A stretch of DNA of 64,000 bases from an uncultured Alphaproteobacteria bacterium (GTDB lineage Bacteria; Pseudomonadota; Alphaproteobacteria; Micavibrionales; Micavibrionaceae), in the NCBI GenBank assembly GCA_937923625.1, contig CALDTV010000017.1, positions 1 through 64,000 on the forward strand, in the 5' to 3' direction. Within the stretch, counting starts at the first letter, position 1. Each line of letters starts with the position of its first letter. The position numbers and the translations under genes are program-made. Of the stretch, positions 26,014 through 35,568 are shown in pieces. The notes beneath the pieces were generated by a model, which worked only from the letters and a program-made list of their open reading frames with translations, did not search any database and was not told the DNA's origin.

Positions 26014-26089
26014 GTGCCTAAAAAAATAGAGTAAAAGTAAGAACTTACGCGTCAATTGTACTGTTTTAGGTTACTATCTGTAAACATAA

Positions 26090-26118
26090 TTGACACTTTT
26101 GCGCAATTATTTGCTAAT
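26090..26118 (+). promoter_or_regulatory. Candidate sigma-70 promoter
   Basis: TTGACA (26090-26095), 17-bp spacer, GCTAAT (26113-26118), about 43 bp before the lipoprotein ATG at 26162. Perfect -35, moderate -10. Confidence 0.4.
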
Positions 26119-26161
26119 ATGGCAAAGAAAAATAGGATGGACGTTAGTAAACGGGGCGAAA

Positions 26162-27145
26162 ATGAAAAAAATATACGCGATATCAATGGTTTGTGGCCTT
26201 TTGGCTTTGGGTGGTTGTGATCATTATTCAAACAAGTTGGCGGCAATGAATGATACGCCAAGCACGCAATCCATCCAATTGGCTTATACGCAACCAAATG
26301 ATGTGTCACAAATCGAGCCTGCAGCAGGCGGTGCGATGGCTGGTGAGGGCAAAAAATTTAGCCAATATTTAAAGGGTAAATATATTCAGCTCGCGAAGTT
26401 TGAGCAGGATCAAGCCCATGATTATAGCACCGCAAAATATTACACCGATAAAATTGAAAAATTACAAGATGGCCAAATGGTCATGCCTGCATCGCTTAAA
26501 GATTTTGATATCCCTGCCGATAAACAGGCTGAGATGTCACAGGCACGGGCGTCACTGATTGAGGCCATGAAAACTTATCGTTCGCCGGAAAATCGTCAGT
26601 TATTGGCATCGGCGCAAGCAAGCTTTGATTGTTGGATGGATCAAGTAGAAGATCAAAAATCCGATAACAAACAAACGTGCCGCGGAGAATTTAATGAATC
26701 CATGAGTGCGCTTGTGGCGCAAATAGATACATTTGCAGGCGGAACGGATATGGCTTTTACGGTGCCGTTGCGCAACCAAACAACGGTCATCAGTGAAGAA
26801 ACCCGTCTTTCATTGGCGCGTGCTCTGACGCAATGGCGCAAGTATGAAGGCCAAGGATTCCAAATGCAATTAAGCCCAAGTCGCTTAAGTTCGGTTGAAG
26901 AACAAAGCCGACAAATTGCTATTGTGCGCCGCATCATGGAATATAATGATGTCAGTCCATCTGATATCGTGACGGCACTCGCTTCAGATTCCGCCTTTCA
27001 ATTATTGATTACACAACCCGCACAAGCCGCAGTAAGACAAAATTTTGTGACGCAGCAGCCAGTCGTGATTCAATCATCGCAACAAAAACCTGTGATACAA
27101 CAACCCGCATCAGCGCGCCGCATTTCTTATGCTGTTGATTATTAA
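26162..27145 (+). CDS. Lipoprotein of unknown function
   Basis: 327 residues with a lipoprotein signal, lipobox LGGC and C19 (MKKIYAISMVCGLLALGGC). The ATG at 26162 puts this signal at the N-terminus; the longer frame does not. The central part (FDCWMDQVEDQKSDNKQTCRGEFNESM) resembles the N-terminal region of OmpA-type lipoproteins of Rhodospirillales relatives, but the peptidoglycan-binding OmpA domain is missing. The C-terminus is Q/V-rich and low in complexity. Probably in the outer membrane or its inner leaflet. Confidence 0.7.
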   Translation: MKKIYAISMVCGLLALGGCDHYSNKLAAMNDTPSTQSIQLAYTQPNDVSQIEPAAGGAMAGEGKKFSQYLKGKYIQLAKFEQDQAHDYSTAKYYTDKIEKLQDGQMVMPASLKDFDIPADKQAEMSQARASLIEAMKTYRSPENRQLLASAQASFDCWMDQVEDQKSDNKQTCRGEFNESMSALVAQIDTFAGGTDMAFTVPLRNQTTVISEETRLSLARALTQWRKYEGQGFQMQLSPSRLSSVEEQSRQIAIVRRIMEYNDVSPSDIVTALASDSAFQLLITQPAQAAVRQNFVTQQPVVIQSSQQKPVIQQPASARRISYAVDY

Positions 27146-27184
27146 AAAACCTATTGGGATTTTAAGATGCCTCAATAGGTTTTT
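27145..27184 (+). terminator. Intrinsic terminator after the lipoprotein gene
   Basis: AAAAACCTATTG (27145-27156) pairs with CAATAGGTTTTT (27173-27184), ending in a U-run on the plus strand. The A-rich left arm also gives U residues for minus-strand transcription from flbD, so it may work both ways. Confidence 0.75.
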
Positions 27185-27218
27185 GAATGAAGTGTAAATT
27201 ATCTAAAGCGAGTAGAGC

Positions 27219-28622
27219 TTAACTCCCTGTTTTGGGAATGTTGATGCCGTCATCTTTATATTGGTTCAATTTATTACGCAGGGTGCGAATAGAAATACCA
27301 AGGATTTTGGCGGCGTGGGTGCGGTTGCCCAAGCAATGATCCAATGTATTTAAAATCATATCCTGTTCGACTTCTGAAATGGTTTTACCGATTAGGGTTT
27401 CAACCCCACCAGGGTTGGCAACAGTTGGTTGTGTAGGTTGTTCGGATTGTGACGCAGAGGAAACAGCGGCGGGATCAGGCGCGGAAGTTGCCGCATCATT
27501 GGTGCTATGGCCTGCCGTAAAAGCACTTTCTTGAAGATGTACCGCGTCTGGTTCGATCTCTTTTTCTGCACTCATTAGTACAGCGCGATGTATAGTATTT
27601 TCAAGCTCACGAATATTGCCGCGCCATTGATAAGCCTGTAATTTTTTAGCCGCGTCATCAGATATTTTTTTGGTTTCCATACCGTTTTCTTCGGCGAATT
27701 TTTTGACGAAAAATTCCGCTAATTTTATGATGTCGGCAGGACGTTCGCGCAAAGCGGGAAGACGAATATTGACCACGTTTAAACGAAAATATAAGTCTTC
27801 GCGAAATTCGCCTTTTTGGACAGATTGTTCCAAGTCACGGTTGGAGGTCGCGATAATACGGACATCCACTTTAACGGCATCGTTACTACCGACACGGGTA
27901 ATTTCTTTTTCTTGAATCGCACGAAGCAATTTTGCCTGCAACAAAGGATGCATTTCTGATACTTCATCAAGCAAAAGTGTGCCACCAGAAGCTTCTTCGA
28001 ATTTACCGATGCGGCGACCATTGGCGCCCGTAAACGCGCCTTTTTCATGGCCAAATAATTCTGACTCAAGTAAATTTTCAGGAATCGCTGCGCAGTTAAC
28101 AGCGATGAAGGTCGCGTCTTTACGTTTAGATTTGCGGTGAATATGTTTCGACATCACCTCTTTACCTGTTCCTGATTCACCCGTGATAAGCACGGTGGCT
28201 TCAGAGGGGGCGATTTTATCGGCTAATTGCACAACATTTTGCATCGCAGGGTCACTGGCGATCATCGTACTGGTTTCTTGCGTTACGGCTTCAAGCACTG
28301 CCGCGATTAATTCGGCATCGGGCGGAAGGGGAATATATTCTTTTGCACCTTGCTCAATAGCCTTCACTGCATCGCGTGCGTCTGTGCCAATCCCACAAGC
28401 AACAACAGGGACATGAATTCTCTCGGACTCTAGATCTTCAACCAGCTTTCCAATCTTTTGTTTGATATCGCACATGACGACGTCTGCGCCTTTACCGTTT
28501 CGCAACGCGCCAAGGGCTTCGATAATATCTTCGCAATGAATGACTTTTGCACCGCGCTGCAAGGCAATTTTTCCTGCGGCACTAATATAGCCTTCTAATT
28601 GTCCAACGATCATTAATCTCAT
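27219..28622 (-). CDS. flbD: Sigma-54-dependent flagellar activator FlbD
   Basis: 467 residues: a degenerate receiver (1-115), AAA+ domain and C-terminal Fis-type helix-turn-helix. The AAA+ part has Walker A GESGTGKE (148-155), the sigma-54 contact loop GAFTGA (195-200) and GGTLLLDE (213-220). The receiver keeps an aspartate (D52) but lacks the N-terminal acidic pair and the conserved lysine, so phosphorylation is doubtful, as in Caulobacter FlbD. The HTH is HAAKILGISIRTLRNKLNQY. Last gene of the fliF cluster. FliX, its usual trans-acting partner, is at 44420. Confidence 0.95.
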   Translation of the reverse strand: MRLMIVGQLEGYISAAGKIALQRGAKVIHCEDIIEALGALRNGKGADVVMCDIKQKIGKLVEDLESERIHVPVVACGIGTDARDAVKAIEQGAKEYIPLPPDAELIAAVLEAVTQETSTMIASDPAMQNVVQLADKIAPSEATVLITGESGTGKEVMSKHIHRKSKRKDATFIAVNCAAIPENLLESELFGHEKGAFTGANGRRIGKFEEASGGTLLLDEVSEMHPLLQAKLLRAIQEKEITRVGSNDAVKVDVRIIATSNRDLEQSVQKGEFREDLYFRLNVVNIRLPALRERPADIIKLAEFFVKKFAEENGMETKKISDDAAKKLQAYQWRGNIRELENTIHRAVLMSAEKEIEPDAVHLQESAFTAGHSTNDAATSAPDPAAVSSASQSEQPTQPTVANPGGVETLIGKTISEVEQDMILNTLDHCLGNRTHAAKILGISIRTLRNKLNQYKDDGINIPKTGS

Positions 28623-28681
28623 TTTTTTAGTCGCTTCCTTTTGCTTTTTAGGGCGTTTTAATATTTCGCAATAATTCTTTT

Positions 28682-29506
28682 TTAATCAAAATATTTAATG
28701 CGTTTGCTGGGGGGGAGTTCGCTATTCAATAGCATTTCCAAACGTCTAGGGTTGTCTTGGCGGGCGATGGAGGACATGGCAATCATCACCATCGAGCGCA
28801 ACATTGCCTCTTCGTTTGAATTACGTTCGAGCTTTGCCGCCATTGGCGATAGAACCGCCGTCCCCATGATTGCACCATAAAAGGTTGTTAATAGCGCGAC
28901 CGCCATCGCAGGGCCGATGCTTTCAGGGTCTGACAAATTAGCGAGCATTTGCACCAAACCAATCAATGTGCCGATCAAGCCCATCGCAGGAGAAATTTCT
29001 GCAGCGCGGCGTAAAATATTCGCGGAGCGTCTATGGCGTTCAACCAAGGCGTCTAAATCTTGCGCTAAAAGAGATTCAATTTCTTCGGGCTTATAGCCAT
29101 CCGTAACGACTTGCGTGGCTTTATGAAGATGTTCGTCTTTTTTAAGTTCGCTTTCAATGCTTGATAGGGACAATAAGCCTTTTTGCTTTGCAAGGACAGC
29201 AATGTTCATGAGTTGTCTGGCAGTTTCACTGGCGTCGCGTTTTTGTCGAAACAGTGAATTACCAATTACTTTTCCTGCATTGGCTACTTCTTCCCAAGAA
29301 AAAGAAATGCTCGTAACAGAAATTGTTCCTAATACAACGATCAGAAAAGAGGGGAGGTTGAAAAAATTCGCGTCGCTTTGACCAATCGCGATGGCCACAC
29401 CAATTAGGACAAATGTGAGGACAAGCCCCAAAACAGTGGTTAGATCAACGGCGGCTTTCGATTTTTTAATCGAGATATTGGCGCCTGCTGCATTTGTATC
29501 GGTCAT
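28682..29506 (-). CDS. motA: Flagellar stator protein MotA
   Basis: 274 residues with four membrane segments (about 22-42, 48-66, 170-190, 200-222) and a cytoplasmic loop between helices 2 and 3 bearing charged residues (RRSANILRRAAEISPAMGLIGTLIGLV). Length and pattern are those of the PomA/MotA proton or sodium channel subunit. It sits between fliN and flbD, away from its partner motB at 53882. This is an insertion into the fliF-fliG-fliH-fliN-flbD order known from Caulobacter. Confidence 0.92.
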   Translation of the reverse strand: MTDTNAAGANISIKKSKAAVDLTTVLGLVLTFVLIGVAIAIGQSDANFFNLPSFLIVVLGTISVTSISFSWEEVANAGKVIGNSLFRQKRDASETARQLMNIAVLAKQKGLLSLSSIESELKKDEHLHKATQVVTDGYKPEEIESLLAQDLDALVERHRRSANILRRAAEISPAMGLIGTLIGLVQMLANLSDPESIGPAMAVALLTTFYGAIMGTAVLSPMAAKLERNSNEEAMLRSMVMIAMSSIARQDNPRRLEMLLNSELPPSKRIKYFD

Positions 29507-29532
29507 TATATTATGCTCGCGTTATTTGGCGT

Positions 29533-29934
29533 TTAGCTTTTATCAGATTTTACAATTTCGGTCATTGTAACACCAAGCTTATCTTCAACTACGACGACTT
29601 CACCGCGTGCGACAAGGCGATTATTGACGTAAATATCAATTGCTTCACCGACTTTACGATCAAGCTCAACAACCGCACCACGACCAAGTTTTAAAAGCTG
29701 ACTAACCTGCATAGAGGAGCGCCCTAATACAGCAGAGATCTGAACAGGGATATCATAAATAGCCGTAACATCATTTGCCATGGCTTCACCCATTTCCCAT
29801 TCTCTTTCACCCTCATTTGATGCTTCGGGAGATTTCATTTCACCTAATGGCATTCCACCAGAACTATCACTGCTGCCTTGTGCTTTGGTCGTATCATCAG
29901 CAGCATTTGTATCTTTGTTTTCGTTATCCGTCAT
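29533..29934 (-). CDS. fliN: Flagellar switch protein FliN
   Basis: 133 residues. The N-terminal 50 are acidic and disordered-looking; the rest is the SpoA/FliN domain: VTAIYDIPVQISAVLGRSSM, LLKLGRGAVVELDRKVGE, and VNNRLVARGEVVVVEDKLGV. C-ring component together with FliG and FliM. AGGAGAAC precedes the ATG, which overlaps the fliH stop by 11 bp. Confidence 0.96.
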   Translation of the reverse strand: MTDNENKDTNAADDTTKAQGSSDSSGGMPLGEMKSPEASNEGEREWEMGEAMANDVTAIYDIPVQISAVLGRSSMQVSQLLKLGRGAVVELDRKVGEAIDIYVNNRLVARGEVVVVEDKLGVTMTEIVKSDKS

Positions 29935-30730
29935 TAGGTTCTCCTATATCATCTATATCTGTGCGAGCGTTATTGGCATCATGGGTTGCTTTTGTTTGCG
30001 GCGAATTGTTATCCTGATTCTTTATAGCATGAGTTGCGGTATCTTTAACAGTCTGAGGGTTTTTTGTTGGCGTTTGCGCACCGTCTTGATCATGTAACAG
30101 AGCCTCAATCGCGGATGTTATGTCATCTGCAATTTTCTCATGGTCACGCATCATGCCGCCATCTTTCCACGATAGGGCGCAAGAGCCAGAAGTTAAATTG
30201 CTATCGGCTACAACTTTATATCTAGGGGCGTCTTCTTTATCGGGCCAAATTGAGTCAATCAAGGCATCTATGTCCGAAGCGGTGTCTGGATGCACTTCGA
30301 TACGGATTTCAGTATGCCCTGTTTGTGCCGTAAGAGTTTTTTCTAACGCTGATTTTAACGCTTCTTTTCCCAGTGCTGATTGTAATGATGGGGCGAGTTT
30401 ATGAATAACGCTTAAAGCGAGTCTTAATGTTTCTTCTTCATATTGTTTCTCGCGATAAGTTTCTGCGGCATGAAGTGAGGAAAAATTATTTTTAATTTGC
30501 TCTAACGTATCAGATATTTTTTGATCACGTTTTTCCTTTTCTTCATTCATTCCCTCCATACGACCAGAAGCATGCGCAATTGTTTTTGCTGCTTCTAAAT
30601 CATCTTCAGAAAAACTAGGGGGAGGGGGCTCAACAAATATTTCTTCTTCAATGACGACCTCTTCTTCAATACTTTCATCTGGAGTATTAAAATCGTTTAG
30701 GTCGAAAAGGAATTTGTTATTCTTGGTCAA
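29924..30730 (-). CDS. fliH: Flagellar assembly protein FliH-like
   Basis: 268 residues beginning TKNNKFLFDLNDFN, with a very acidic and proline-containing N-terminus (SIEEEVVIEEEIFVEPPPP), a coiled-coil centre, and a C-terminal domain with RIEVHPDT and YKVVADSNLTSGSCALSW that fits FliH, the regulator of FliI. The readable start is TTG at 30730; no ATG lies upstream in frame before a stop, and the next is too far inside. Position between fliG and fliN is the standard alphaproteobacterial one (flbE in Caulobacter). Confidence 0.85.
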   Translation of the reverse strand: MTKNNKFLFDLNDFNTPDESIEEEVVIEEEIFVEPPPPSFSEDDLEAAKTIAHASGRMEGMNEEKEKRDQKISDTLEQIKNNFSSLHAAETYREKQYEEETLRLALSVIHKLAPSLQSALGKEALKSALEKTLTAQTGHTEIRIEVHPDTASDIDALIDSIWPDKEDAPRYKVVADSNLTSGSCALSWKDGGMMRDHEKIADDITSAIEALLHDQDGAQTPTKNPQTVKDTATHAIKNQDNNSPQTKATHDANNARTDIDDIGEPNDG

Positions 30731-30784
30731 TTTATTACTTTTTTGTATGGGTCTTAAGAATTATTCTTAGGCTATTTGTTGATA

Positions 30785-31804
30785 TTAATATATTAGCTCA
30801 TCTTCTTCAGCGCCAGTGGCGATGGTGATTTCTCCGCGCGCTTCTAAATCTTTTGCAACACCAACGATATATTGCTGTGTTTCTTCAACATCTTTTAAAC
30901 GTACAGGCCCCATGGCGGACATGTCTTCTTTCATAATTTTTGCGGCACGTTCAGACATGTTGGAGAAAAATAGATCGCGTAATTTTTCTGTTGCCCCTTT
31001 TAAGGCAGGAGGCATTTTTTCTTTGTCACAGGCACGGATTAATGTTTGCACCGATTGTGGATCGAGCTTTTGTAAATCTTCAAAGGTAAACATCAGGCTA
31101 CGAATTTTTTCTGCAGATTCTGGCGCTGTTTTCTCTAGCATATCCATGAAGCCTTGTTCGGCGGATCGGTCGAAATTGTTAAAGATGTTTGCCATGACTT
31201 CGTGGCTGTCTTGACGTGATGTCCGCGCAAGGTTGGACATAAATTCTGTCCTTAAAGTACGTTCAACATCATCAAGCACATCACGCTGCACGGTTTCCAT
31301 ACGCAACATACGATGAATAACTTCTAAGGCGAAGTTGTCGGGCAATAATGCTAGAACACGCGCGGCATGGTCAGTTGATATTTTTGACATCACCACCGCA
31401 ACTGTCTGTGGATATTCTTTTTGTAAAAAGTTGGAAAGAATTTCTTCATTCACATTGGTCAGCTTTTCCCACATAGTTCGACCTGCGGGGCCACGAATTT
31501 CTTCCATGATGTTTTCGATTTTATCCGAACTCATTCCCGCTTTTGCCAAAAGACGCTCTGTGCTTTCATGCGATCCAACAAGCGTATTCGCACTGCTCAT
31601 TTGTTCAGCAAAATCAACGAAGAGGCGTTCAACCACGGTGGCATCAATTTTCCCGAGGTTGGCCATGATCTGTGAGATTTCTAATATCTCTTCATCATCC
31701 ATATGTTCAAAAATACGGGCAGTATATTCTTCACCCAGTGCAAGCATAAAGATTGCCGCTTTTTCAGGTCCGCTTAAGGTTCTGTAATCTTCTCTAATGC
31801 GCAT
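30785..31804 (-). CDS. fliG: Flagellar motor switch protein FliG
   Basis: 339 residues. It shows [31 protein letters not shown] at the N-terminus, the middle-domain [27 protein letters not shown] (an EHPQT-like motif), and a C-terminal torque domain with [27 protein letters not shown] and MSERAA. Connects FliF to the C-ring and interacts with MotA. 17 bp from fliF; same operon. Confidence 0.97.
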   Translation of the reverse strand: MRIREDYRTLSGPEKAAIFMLALGEEYTARIFEHMDDEEILEISQIMANLGKIDATVVERLFVDFAEQMSSANTLVGSHESTERLLAKAGMSSDKIENIMEEIRGPAGRTMWEKLTNVNEEILSNFLQKEYPQTVAVVMSKISTDHAARVLALLPDNFALEVIHRMLRMETVQRDVLDDVERTLRTEFMSNLARTSRQDSHEVMANIFNNFDRSAEQGFMDMLEKTAPESAEKIRSLMFTFEDLQKLDPQSVQTLIRACDKEKMPPALKGATEKLRDLFFSNMSERAAKIMKEDMSAMGPVRLKDVEETQQYIVGVAKDLEARGEITIATGAEEDELIY

Positions 31805-31821
31805 AAATAGTGGCCTGTTAT

Positions 31822-33465
31822 CTAATCTTCTGTCATCCAGTTACGGATAACAGAAACAGTTTCTGTCGGGTAGTTTTCAACGATATCTTCAACTTTTTTC
31901 ACAGAAGATGCTTTGACTTTCCCCTGAACTTTTTGAACATCAATAAGTCCTTCTTGTTCACCACCGCCTTCGGCGAATTCTTCTGACGCCAGAGCATCTG
32001 GCCCCGTAAGAGCAGGTTTTTGATCACCTGTTAAAAGTCCTGCTTCACCAAATTCATCTTCTTCCTCTTTGCGTTCCTCGGTGGCAATTAAACGACCAAC
32101 CATAGGTTGTATAACCAATAGAACGACAAGAATAATCATGATCGCAATGGTGATAACTTCTGCAGCATCAAGAAGTTTATTTTTATCAAATCCAAACAGC
32201 GAATTATCATAAGGTGTGTCAGAAACAACAACATCTGCAAATTGAAGGTTCACGACCTCAAGGCTATCGCCACGCGTGGCATCAAAACCAATGGCGGAAC
32301 GGACAAGAGCCGCAATTTTATCAAGCTGTACATCATCACGTTCTTGATAAATTCTCTCCCCTTCGGCATTGGTGGTATAAATTCCATCAACCAAGACAGC
32401 AACAGAAAGGCGCTGAACCTCGCCCCCCTCACGTGTCATGACACGTGTTGTTTTACTGATCTCAAAGTTTGTTGTCTCTTCTGTTCGGCTGGCTTCTAAT
32501 GATGGTTCGGCATCAAAGAATAGATCATTTCCAACTGCAGGAAGATTATTTTCAACAGAGACATTTTGCTCTTCTGAATCTCGCTCAATGTTATTTTCTT
32601 CAATCGCTTGAACAGAACGCGCAACCTGACTTTCTGGGTCAAATAACTCTTCATTGGTGCTTATGCGATCAAAATTCATATCAACAGATACATTGGCACG
32701 AACATTTTCATAGCCAACGATACGACCGACAAGATCCTCGACGGAACGCGAGAGGCGTTGTTCATATTTTAAGCGCGCTTCATCTGCTTTGAGGCTCGCC
32801 ATGTCACGTGTGTTTTCATCACCGCGCGCCAAAAGATTTCCTGCTTGATCAATCAATGAAACTTTTTCAGGTTTTAATTGTGGCACAGCAGAAGCCACCA
32901 AGGATTGAATAGCGAGAATTTGATCATTATTTAATGAAGCGCCAGGTCTGAGCCCAAGCGCAACACTTGCGCTGGCGGCACGACTTGTGCGGCTAAATAA
33001 TTCACGCTCGGGCAACACGAGGTGAACGCGTGCGCTTCTGACAGGATCAAGCGCAGAAATAGTGCGCGCTAATTCGCCCTCTAAGGCGCGGACGCGGTTT
33101 AAGTTTACAATATCATTCGTAGAACCAAATCCTGATTTGCTATCAAAAATTTCATAGCCCATCGACCCACCATTTGGTAAGCCTGCTTCTGCTAGCAACA
33201 TTCTTGCGCGGCCAACATCGGTGTCTGCGACTGTCACACGAGAGCCATCTTCGGAAATTTGATAGGCAATTTCCTCTGTCTCAAGCTTTGCTGCGATTGC
33301 ACTTGAGTCTGACGTTGAGAGATCGCTATATAAAAGGCTATAATCTGGTGTGGAAACACGCATGGATATAAAGATAAAGAAAATCAACAAGGCGACCATA
33401 ATGCCGCCCATAATTCCCAATCTTGTGGGGCCAAGCTGTTTTAATGTTTCAAGAAAGCTATTCAC
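31822..33465 (-). CDS. fliF: MS-ring protein FliF
   Basis: 547 residues, two membrane segments (about 17-35 and 432-455) flanking a large periplasmic ring-building region with [31 protein letters not shown] and [11 protein letters not shown]-like sequence. The C-terminal acidic tail that binds FliG is present ([19 protein letters not shown]). The start codon is GTG at 33465, with AAGGTTTAAAC upstream. First gene of a likely fliF-fliG-fliH-fliN-motA-flbD operon. Confidence 0.96.
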   Translation of the reverse strand: MNSFLETLKQLGPTRLGIMGGIMVALLIFFIFISMRVSTPDYSLLYSDLSTSDSSAIAAKLETEEIAYQISEDGSRVTVADTDVGRARMLLAEAGLPNGGSMGYEIFDSKSGFGSTNDIVNLNRVRALEGELARTISALDPVRSARVHLVLPERELFSRTSRAASASVALGLRPGASLNNDQILAIQSLVASAVPQLKPEKVSLIDQAGNLLARGDENTRDMASLKADEARLKYEQRLSRSVEDLVGRIVGYENVRANVSVDMNFDRISTNEELFDPESQVARSVQAIEENNIERDSEEQNVSVENNLPAVGNDLFFDAEPSLEASRTEETTNFEISKTTRVMTREGGEVQRLSVAVLVDGIYTTNAEGERIYQERDDVQLDKIAALVRSAIGFDATRGDSLEVVNLQFADVVVSDTPYDNSLFGFDKNKLLDAAEVITIAIMIILVVLLVIQPMVGRLIATEERKEEEDEFGEAGLLTGDQKPALTGPDALASEEFAEGGGEQEGLIDVQKVQGKVKASSVKKVEDIVENYPTETVSVIRNWMTED

Positions 33466-33766
33466 GTTTAAACCTTGCCTGCTGCATCAATGTTGTTGTG
33501 CGGAAATGAAAACAAAGAAAATCTGAAATGCTCTCTCAGATGCTTTGTTTCCGCATGAATGATAGGATTATCTTTGATTTACGACAATCATGCAATAACA
33601 CGCATATTTTGTCTGAAAAGCAAAAACGAACCACCTAAGTATTATACCTTTTTTTTCGGAAAAAACCTAATGAACAAGCCATTTTTTTATCGACAGGATT
33701 ATGAATAATTGTTGTCGGTTGCTTGTTTTAAGTTGGGGGAGAGGATAGGAGGCGTTAAGTAAGTTC

Positions 33767-33781
33767 TTAACTTTTTGTTAA
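33767..33781. promoter_or_regulatory. CtrA-type box between fliF and the FlaG-like gene
   Basis: TTAA-CTTTTTG-TTAA is a perfect TTAA-N7-TTAA. It lies 302 bp from fliF and 155 bp from the FlaG-like gene in a 470-bp divergent spacer. A third TTAA at 33755 is spaced by 8. CtrA drives the fliF operon in Caulobacter, which makes the placement meaningful, though the distance to fliF is large. The spacer otherwise holds only a weak sigma-70 candidate at 33845. Confidence 0.5.
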
Positions 33782-33844
33782 TAATATCAAACTATTAATT
33801 GATGATTGTATGGATTTATTAAAGGATTTTTTTATGTTAATTGC

Positions 33845-33873
33845 TTGACAGGCTCCGCTTTATTTGCTAAGCT
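33845..33873 (+). promoter_or_regulatory. Weak sigma-70 promoter candidate
   Basis: TTGACA (33845-33850), 17-bp spacer, TAAGCT (33868-33873), about 62 bp before the FlaG-like ATG. Perfect -35 but poor -10; may depend on an activator bound at the CtrA box upstream. Confidence 0.35.
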
Positions 33874-33935
33874 AGGATTAAGGTTAAGTATATCTATATA
33901 TTTTAGCGTTAGATGTATTTTATAGGGAGATTAAT

Positions 33936-34337
33936 ATGATTGAAGCAGTCAATTCAGTATTGTCGAACGCTTCGAACGTTCGCGCATCAGTAGAGCAGAA
34001 TAGCACTGCTCGCTCGCAGTCGGCCAATCCTGACAAAACGCAGGAGGCGGCAAAAACACCTTACGTTAGTCCTTACATTTCAATAGATAGCCAATCAAAC
34101 CGTGCGGTCTTACAAATACGTGATTCGAACACGGGTGATGTAGTGGCGCAATATCCGTCAGAAGGTCAGTTGAAAGCATATCAAAGTGCGCAACGTTTAT
34201 CTGCTCAGGCAGATAAGGCAGAGGAGCAAGCAACACAACAGACATCGCCTATCGAGAATAATTCCAGTACAACAGAAACACAATCTGTTCCTAGTGTGAC
34301 GTCAGTGAATATTCCGTCTGTAGATCAAGACGCTTAA
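33936..34337 (+). CDS. FlaG-like flagellar protein
   Basis: 133 residues. A conserved-looking core YVSPYISIDSQSNRAVLQIR-type segment with DTGDVVAQYPSE-like sequence sits between polar, S/Q/T-rich ends. That core (order: beta strand with AVLQIRDSNTGDVV, then QYPSEGQL) is the FlaG/YvyC pattern, whose members affect filament length. No signal or membrane helix. TATAGGGAGATTAAT gives a ribosome site. Followed by a strong terminator, so it is monocistronic. Facing the flagellin cluster. Confidence 0.7.
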   Translation: MIEAVNSVLSNASNVRASVEQNSTARSQSANPDKTQEAAKTPYVSPYISIDSQSNRAVLQIRDSNTGDVVAQYPSEGQLKAYQSAQRLSAQADKAEEQATQQTSPIENNSSTTETQSVPSVTSVNIPSVDQDA

Positions 34338-34360
34338 AATATTATTTTAATATAGTTTCC

Positions 34361-34387
34361 AAGCTCCGAATATGCTCGGAGCTTTTT
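34361..34387 (+). terminator. Intrinsic terminator after the FlaG-like gene
   Basis: AAGCTCCGA (34361-34369) pairs with TCGGAGCTT (34376-34384) followed by a T-run to 34387 on the plus strand. The A-run on the other side of flaF makes it usable mainly for plus transcription. Confidence 0.85.
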
Positions 34388-34392
34388 TTATT

Positions 34393-34878
34393 TTAAGCTG
34401 AAGTGTCGGTTAAGTTAACGCCTTCGGCAGCTGTAGGCTTTGCATTTTCTTCTTTTTCCTGCGCGCTTTTCTCATCGCTTAGCCTTTGTTTTTCTTGGCT
34501 CATCAAGCCTGCAGCGATTTCGCGGTTAATATTGATCAAAACATTCAGTTTATTTTTATCGGGCGCGCCCATTATTTCCAGCTCACGTTTGAAAACAAAA
34601 TTAGCAAGATTGACGATGTTAGAGCGAAGATCATTCGGTCGATCACCTTCTGGATTTTCCAACGCGGTATCAAAGAACATCATCCAAATTTGACGGTTAT
34701 ATTTAAGTGTTTCTTCTAAAACATCGGGTGTTACATTATCCCAGTCATCTTGAAGGGCTTTCAAAAAATTTGCTGATTTTATAAGAACATGCGCTTCAAG
34801 CTCACGTTGATCCGGCGTATTTTTTTGAATGTTATCGCCATAAATGCCTGCGGCGGTAGCGTGTTTATCCTGCGACAT
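34393..34878 (-). CDS. flaF: Flagellar biosynthesis regulator FlaF
   Basis: 161 residues from ATG 34878 (MSQDKHATAAGIYG), supported by AAGGAGAC. Family signs are ELEAHVLIKSANFLKALQD, YNRQIWMMFF, and the late LNVLININREIAAGL. In Caulobacter FlaF is required for flagellin synthesis/secretion and works opposite FlbT. The last 30 residues are an extra polar tail. It overlaps the flbT end by 14 bp. Confidence 0.9.
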   Translation of the reverse strand: MSQDKHATAAGIYGDNIQKNTPDQRELEAHVLIKSANFLKALQDDWDNVTPDVLEETLKYNRQIWMMFFDTALENPEGDRPNDLRSNIVNLANFVFKRELEIMGAPDKNKLNVLININREIAAGLMSQEKQRLSDEKSAQEKEENAKPTAAEGVNLTDTSA

Positions 34879-35284
34879 TTGTGTCTCCTTGATGATTAGT
34901 TGTTGCATGCTCAATAAGATCTTTTTCTAATTCAATGAGCTCACGGCCTTCTTTCATGGCTTTGTAATAATTACCTTCAATAATTTTTTCATTAATGCTG
35001 CCAAATATAAAAGATAATTTGGGTGCGGCATGCTGAATTTCTTGAATAAGAGAAAAATATTTTTCGTTATATTCTGATGGGTTGCGCGCCATGTACATGC
35101 ATTGAATCAAAAAATAAACACGCTTACATGGTGTGTCTGCATCTTCTTCTTTCATGACATCTTTTTCCCTTAAAATAGGGGTGTCACCAGAAATATGCAG
35201 TCTTGTTCGTTGCGAGTCATTTGTGATGACGGCATTACCGATTAGAATTTTTTCACGAGGTTTTAGATCAATTATAAGTGCCAT
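34865..35284 (-). CDS. flbT: Flagellin mRNA regulator FlbT
   Basis: 139 residues with the family pattern LKPREKILIGNAVITN, DTPILREKDVM and TPCKRVYFLIQCMYMA. FlbT binds flagellin mRNA and represses it in Caulobacter. It lies between flagellin and flaF, the usual alphaproteobacterial neighbourhood. The 284 bp separating it from flagellin contain an intrinsic terminator and two further small hairpins, so it probably has its own promoter. Confidence 0.92.
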   Translation of the reverse strand: MALIIDLKPREKILIGNAVITNDSQRTRLHISGDTPILREKDVMKEEDADTPCKRVYFLIQCMYMARNPSEYNEKYFSLIQEIQHAAPKLSFIFGSINEKIIEGNYYKAMKEGRELIELEKDLIEHATTNHQGDTNVAG

Positions 35285-35433
35285 GGCTTAGGAGTCCTTC
35301 CTTTATGTTTCAGGTGATTTCTTCACTTATTAAAGCGCTATTATATCGGCAAGCCGAAGAACGCTAATTATAAAATTATATTATATGACTCTAAATAAAA
35401 AGTTAACGCGTTTTTTGTATGCAGCATCAATAA

Positions 35434-35468
35434 GGCAATAAAAAACCAGCGAAAATATTCGCTGGTTT
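35434..35468 (-). terminator. Intrinsic terminator of flagellin
   Basis: AACCAGCGAA/TTCGCTGGTT (35443-35468, 4-base loop) followed on the minus strand by a T-run (35434-35442). Nearer the flagellin stop are two more hairpins: TGCCCG-CGTA-CGGGCA (35531-35546) and a CGGCT/AGCCG pair near 35507-35524, possibly stabilising the 3' end of the mRNA. Confidence 0.8.
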
Positions 35469-35568
35469 CGTTTTATTAGTCTGCCGCCCTGTTTAATCAT
35501 TCTTTCGGCTAACCGTAGAGCCGATCCTTGTGCCCGCGTACGGGCAAAAGGACTGCTGTTAGGCCTTA

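Noticed and set aside
33842-33860. GG-N10-GC (minus) near 33843-33856 as a sigma-54 promoter for fliF
   Set aside because: Only the dinucleotides match (CGGAGC and AAGCA); it is almost 400 bp from fliF and overlaps a sigma-70 -35.
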